64,000 nt of DNA, taken from assembly GCA_021741585.1 (NCBI GenBank), contig JAIOXN010000001.1, positions 921,059 through 985,058 of the forward strand, given 5' to 3'. This DNA comes from Aquiluna sp. GTDB lineage: Bacteria > Actinomycetota > Actinomycetes > Actinomycetales > Microbacteriaceae. Shown one piece after another: positions 60,596-64,000 of the stretch; position 1 is the stretch's first letter; each line of letters starts with the position of its first letter. A program made the translations under genes and the position numbers. The notes under the pieces are model-generated. The model had not been told where the DNA came from. It did no database searches and saw only the letters and a program-made list of their open reading frames with translations.

Positions 60596-61076
60596 AGCAA
60601 TTCTTGCCATGGGCGGGAACCTGGGGGACCGTGAAGCAACTATAAAAGCTGCCATCAAGTCGCTGGATAAGCACCCCAAAATCTCTGTGAAGCAAGTTTC
60701 CGAGTTGGTTGAGTCTCATGCGGTCACCAAAGAGGGCTTGAGCTACACAGAGCCCAATTACCTGAACTGCGTGATTGAAGTTTCCACCTCTCTCAAGCCA
60801 AAGGAGCTACTGTCCGCTCTCAATGAAGTTGAAAATGAATTCGGGCGCGTCCGGATAGAGCGCTGGGCAGCAAGAACTCTAGACATCGACATCATCACCT
60901 ATGGCATTGAGCTTGTGGAGACAAAATCATTAGTAATCCCGCACCCAAGAGCCTTCGAGCGGGCATTTGTATTAGTTCCCTGGGCTCAGATGGATTCCGA
61001 TGCAGTTCTTCCGGGTCACGGCAAGGTGGCAGACCTCGCTGGTGACTTGGCGGACCAAGTTTGGTTTTATAAATGA
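60585..61076 (+). CDS. folK: 6-hydroxymethyl-7,8-dihydropterin pyrophosphokinase
   Basis: 163 residues from TTG 60585, overlapping the folB end, with GGTGGG upstream; earlier TTG and GTG codons (60570, 60576) are possible. MGGNLGDRE near the N-terminus, GRVRIERWAARTLDIDII (about residue 88) and IPHPRAFERAFVLVPW (~122) are diagnostic. Confidence 0.96.
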   Translation: MKTRAILAMGGNLGDREATIKAAIKSLDKHPKISVKQVSELVESHAVTKEGLSYTEPNYLNCVIEVSTSLKPKELLSALNEVENEFGRVRIERWAARTLDIDIITYGIELVETKSLVIPHPRAFERAFVLVPWAQMDSDAVLPGHGKVADLAGDLADQVWFYK

Positions 61077-61540
61077 AGCTCAAGCTAGGTGGCTTGATTG
61101 GGGTTTTGGCAATCGGCTTTGTGCTTGGCCTCAGTGCCCCGCAGCTTGCAGCAGGACTTAGCCTGCAAGTTCCCAGCAGCCCCAACTCTTTGGTCCTTAC
61201 CTTGCCGCTGATAGGTGTTGCAATCTTCATTGTGACGCTGCCAATCAGGCGGTATCGAAAGGCGATTGAGACTGGCTCTGAGAAAAAACCTTCTCGTCTA
61301 AATCCCTTTCAGTCTTATCGCCTGATGATTCTCTCTCGTTCCATATTGATTGCAGGACTTGGTTTCTTGGGCTGGCATTTGGGCCTCTTGGTCTGGGTTT
61401 ATGGTTTCTCAGTTGCTGCAGCAGCCGTGGTTCAGCAGGCAACTTTTGGTGCTTTGGGTAGTTTTGTTATGGCGCTGGGTGGCTATCTGGCTCAGAACAA
61501 CTGCAAGACTCCAAAAGACCCAGAGGGCGAACCAAGTTGA
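61073..61540 (+). CDS. DUF3180 membrane protein
   Basis: 155 residues with about four hydrophobic spans; the RLNPFQSYRLMILSRS segment in the middle is characteristic of DUF3180, an actinobacterial family usually encoded after folK. Function unknown. Overlaps folK by 4 nt and the next gene by 4 nt. Confidence 0.88.
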   Translation: MKLKLGGLIGVLAIGFVLGLSAPQLAAGLSLQVPSSPNSLVLTLPLIGVAIFIVTLPIRRYRKAIETGSEKKPSRLNPFQSYRLMILSRSILIAGLGFLGWHLGLLVWVYGFSVAAAAVVQQATFGALGSFVMALGGYLAQNNCKTPKDPEGEPS

Positions 61541-62226
61541 GAATCGGAATCATCGGCAACGAGCCAGCAGGACCAATCCTTGCCAAGGCTTGGGCAAGTG
61601 CCGGCCATGAGCTAGTTGCCGCAGCTGTAGATTCCCCAGAGGCAATTGAGCGCATCGAAACTTTGTTGCCAGAGCTGAGGATTGATTCGATGGCAGCGAC
61701 TGTCGAGGACTCCGAGCTGGTTATCTTGGCCGTTCCGCAAAACGATGTGCGGATTGTCTGCGAGGGGCTTGCCGACTTAGGTCTATTTGGACCCAAAAAA
61801 ATTGTGCTCCATATTTCTCCTTTGGCAGGTCATGGAATCCTGGATTCCGCAGCGTTATCAGGTGCGGTTCCTATCGCGCTGCATCCGGTGATGCACTTCT
61901 CGGGAACCTCGGTTGATCTGCTGGTTCTCAAAAACACCACGGTCGCGGTCAGCGCCCCAGAGCTGTTATTGCCAATCGCCCAGGCTCTGGCAATCGAGCT
62001 TGGGGCCGAGCCGATTGTGGTTCGAGAAGACCAGCGGGCTGCGTATGCAGAAGCATTTGAGGTTGCCAGTGGTTTCTCCTCCTTGGTGGTTCAGCAGGCA
62101 ATTGGAATCCTTAGTGAAGCCGGAGTTGATGATGCGGCTAGGTTGATCGGGCCAGTCGTAAGAAGCGCAGTTGATGCGGCACTTGCGACTCCAATAAACC
62201 CACTGGATCCGAGAGACTTGCTCTAA
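61537..62226 (+). CDS. Rossmann-fold DUF2520 protein, possible ketopantoate-reductase-like enzyme
   Basis: 229 residues from TTG 61537 (TTGA overlap). N-terminal NAD(P)-binding fold (IGIIGNEPAGPILAKAW) and C-terminal helical DUF2520 region containing IALHPVMHFSG (about residue 110). It overlaps panC by one base (TAATG). The overall design is like 6-phosphogluconate dehydrogenase/ketopantoate reductase enzymes, so a pantothenate-pathway reductase is plausible but unproven. Confidence 0.8.
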   Translation: MRIGIIGNEPAGPILAKAWASAGHELVAAAVDSPEAIERIETLLPELRIDSMAATVEDSELVILAVPQNDVRIVCEGLADLGLFGPKKIVLHISPLAGHGILDSAALSGAVPIALHPVMHFSGTSVDLLVLKNTTVAVSAPELLLPIAQALAIELGAEPIVVREDQRAAYAEAFEVASGFSSLVVQQAIGILSEAGVDDAARLIGPVVRSAVDAALATPINPLDPRDLL

Positions 62227-63080
62227 TGAAACTTATTCACAGCAACAAAGAACTGAACCAAGCGATTACCCAGGCCAGGTCACAAGGCAAACGCATCGGT
62301 TTTGTTCCAACCATGGGTGCACTCCACAAAGGTCATCTCTCCTTGGTTTCAATTGCAAAAGCTCATGCCGATTTTGTTGTTGTCTCCGTTTTTGTGAATC
62401 CCTTGCAATTCAATGAGGGCGAGGACTTTGATAAGTATCCACGCTCAATTGGGCAGGATGCTCGGCTGCTCACCGATAACCAAGTAGACGTTTTGTATGC
62501 CCCAAGTGCCCAAGAGATCTATCCCAAAGATTTCGAGATTCCCAGATTGCTGGCAGGTGCACTGGGTGAGAAATACGAAGGTGCAGCAAGACCAGGGCAT
62601 TTTGACGGGATGCTCACGGTTGTCAGCAGGCTCTTCGATCTAGTCAAACCAGACATTGCGGTCTTTGGCGAGAAGGATGCTCAGCAGGTAGCGCTTGTTA
62701 CGCAGTTATTGAACAGCCAGATTAGGTCTGGACGAAGGTCACCAATGGCCCTCAAGATCGGCCCAACCGTGAGAGAGGAATCCGGTTTGGCGCTCTCCTC
62801 TAGAAATGTGCGGTTGAGTGATTCCGAGAAGCAAGTGGCCCAATCGCTCTCCAGGGCTTTATTTGCCGGAGCGAAAGCTGGTTCGAATGGGGAAACAATA
62901 AAATCCACTGCACTTGGGCTTTTGGACCCCGAGGCTAAACTTGAGTATCTGGAGTTAGTTGATGCTTTGAGCTTTGAGCCCATTTCATCTATTGGACCTA
63001 ATCCTGCGCGGTTGATCATTGCCGCTCAGGTAGGCAAGGTCCGACTAATTGACAATGTTTTGATTGATGGGAAAAAGTGA
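62226..63080 (+). CDS. panC: Pantothenate synthetase
   Basis: 284 residues. Condenses pantoate and beta-alanine using ATP. FVPTMGALHKGHLSLV (about residue 29, HxGH), VFVNPLQFNEGEDFDKYPR (in part, ~57), VFGEKDAQQ (~145) and LALSSRNVRLS (~185) are the family motifs. Its stop overlaps lysS by 4 nt. Confidence 0.97.
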   Translation: MKLIHSNKELNQAITQARSQGKRIGFVPTMGALHKGHLSLVSIAKAHADFVVVSVFVNPLQFNEGEDFDKYPRSIGQDARLLTDNQVDVLYAPSAQEIYPKDFEIPRLLAGALGEKYEGAARPGHFDGMLTVVSRLFDLVKPDIAVFGEKDAQQVALVTQLLNSQIRSGRRSPMALKIGPTVREESGLALSSRNVRLSDSEKQVAQSLSRALFAGAKAGSNGETIKSTALGLLDPEAKLEYLELVDALSFEPISSIGPNPARLIIAAQVGKVRLIDNVLIDGKK

Positions 63081-64000
63081 GCGAGAACGAGATCGAGGTC
63101 GATGACCTTCCTGAGCAAATTGCGTTTCGAATGGAGAAGCGCGAGAAGCTGAATCAGCTTTCTTCTGCATACCCAGTCACGCTGCCCATCACAAACACGA
63201 TTGAGGCAACCAAGGCTCACTACCCAAATCTTGAAGCGGATGTTTCAACTGGAGACAAGGTTGGACTTGCCGGTCGAATTATGTTCCTGAGAAACACTGG
63301 GAAACTTTGTTTCGCGACCCTGCAGTCCGGCACCGGCGAGCGCATCCAGGCAATGATTTCTTTGGACAAGGTTGGCGAAGCAGCCCTTGAATCCTGGAAA
63401 GAGTTGGTTGACCTTGGAGACCACGTCTTTGTTTCTGGCGAGGTGATCACCTCCAAGCGTGGCGAGTTGAGCGTTTTGGCAGATGAGTGGCTGATGGCTG
63501 CAAAAACCATTCGTCCAATGCCAAATCTTCACAACGAGCTGGGCGAAGAGTTCCGGGTGCGACACCGCTACATCGATTTGATTGTTCGCGATCGCGCTCG
63601 TGAGGTTGTGAAGATTCGTTCAGAGGTGATGCAATCACTTCGCAACACTTTTGCAAACCGAGCGTTCATGGAAATTGAAACTCCGATGCTTCAGGTCATG
63701 CACGGTGGCGCATCGGCTAGGCCATTCAAGACTCACTCCAATGCATTTGATACCGAACTCTTTTTAAGAATTGCCCCAGAGCTATTTCTGAAGCGTGCTG
63801 TGGTTGGTGGCTTGGAGCGAGTCTTTGAGATCAACCGCAACTTCCGTAACGAGGGTGCTGACCGCACTCACTCGCCCGAGTTTGCGATGCTTGAGGCCTA
63901 CGAGGCTTATGGCGATTACAACTCGATGGCGGAGTTGACCAAGACCTTGATTCAGAATTCCGCAATGGATGTTTTTGGCACCCACGTTGTCACTTTTGAT
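63077..64000 (+). CDS. lysS: Lysyl-tRNA synthetase, class II (5' part, runs off the window)
   Basis: First 308 codons, open to the last base. Start GTG 63077 overlaps the panC stop (GTGA). The N-terminal OB-fold anticodon-binding domain (AGRIMFLRNTGKLCFATLQ, about residue 65) is followed by the class II catalytic domain: RHRYIDLIVRDRAREVVKIR (in part), FMEIETPMLQ (motif 1) and FEINRNFRNEGADRTHSPEF (motif 2, ~250). Charges tRNA-Lys. Confidence 0.95.
   Translation, partial: MSENEIEVDDLPEQIAFRMEKREKLNQLSSAYPVTLPITNTIEATKAHYPNLEADVSTGDKVGLAGRIMFLRNTGKLCFATLQSGTGERIQAMISLDKVGEAALESWKELVDLGDHVFVSGEVITSKRGELSVLADEWLMAAKTIRPMPNLHNELGEEFRVRHRYIDLIVRDRAREVVKIRSEVMQSLRNTFANRAFMEIETPMLQVMHGGASARPFKTHSNAFDTELFLRIAPELFLKRAVVGGLERVFEINRNFRNEGADRTHSPEFAMLEAYEAYGDYNSMAELTKTLIQNSAMDVFGTHVVTFD

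Noticed and set aside
1-64000. CRISPR arrays, insertion sequences, rRNA genes or prophage
   Set aside because: No regular repeat-spacer structure, transposase, integrase, rRNA or phage structural gene was recognised on reading through the window.

Overview
The window looks like chromosomal DNA of a small-genome actinobacterium, most likely Microbacteriaceae of the freshwater Luna type (Rhodoluna/Aquiluna-like). This is an inference from moderate base composition, very tight gene packing with many 1-4 nt stop/start overlaps, frequent TTG/GTG starts, several apparently leaderless promoters (TANNNT six or seven bases before ATG), actinobacterial marker families (DUF3073, DUF3180, the sterol-carrier gene beside purF, the tRNA-Glu/Asp/Phe cluster, ftsH-folE-folP-folB-folK-DUF3180-DUF2520-panC-lysS order) and a small-type PurL/PurQ/PurS. 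No taxonomic search was possible.

Layout. 1-3.4 kb: four genes of unknown function. 3.4-14.6 kb: a defence-like island. It has a tight + strand operon (Dam-type adenine methylase, probable restriction endonuclease, DGQHR-domain protein, PD-(D/E)XK nuclease-like protein), then a 1136-aa SNF2-family helicase. Convergent to it is a two-gene operon of a divergent Hsp70 and a large protein whose C-terminus looks like GrpE, the Hsp70 nucleotide exchange factor. I know no named system with this composition. 14.8-19.2 kb: MFS transporter and purSQL. 19.3-27.1 kb: two toxin-antitoxin modules (Phd/PIN and RHH-like/Doc) flanking a histidine utilisation cluster (hutG, iclR-type regulator, hutU, hutI, hutH). 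Three perfect DnaA boxes (TTATCCACA, all followed by GAT) lie upstream of the TA modules and a small ORF. 27.1-37.2 kb: purD-purC-gcvT-gcvH-gcvP on the minus strand and a sterol-carrier gene, a small membrane protein, purF and purM on the plus strand, together covering purine and one-carbon metabolism.

37.2-45.5 kb: one long minus-strand operon. It encodes an acetoin-dehydrogenase-like E1alpha/E1beta/E2 complex, a SorC-type regulator, GutM, a complete glucitol-family PTS and a COG4091-type (homoserine-dehydrogenase-like plus SAF) oxidoreductase. A promoter overlapping one arm of an inverted repeat sits just upstream. I propose, as inference only, that it catabolises a branched or deoxy polyol such as 2-C-methyl-D-erythritol by running the first MEP-pathway step backwards: PTS uptake to MEP, oxidation/isomerisation to DXP, then acyloin cleavage to acetyl-CoA plus glyceraldehyde 3-phosphate.

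45.4-52.6 kb: DUF779 and an acetaldehyde-dehydrogenase-like enzyme with a divergent LuxR-type response regulator, DUF3073, paired FluC fluoride channels, a TipAL-like MerR regulator with a textbook 19-bp-spacer promoter, a DHA2 exporter and an EamA transporter. 52.6-52.9 kb: three tRNAs. 53.0-64.0 kb: a NlpC/P60 cell-wall hydrolase, an NTF2-like protein, ppa, tilS, hpt, ftsH, the folate genes, DUF3180, DUF2520, panC and the start of lysS, which runs off the window.
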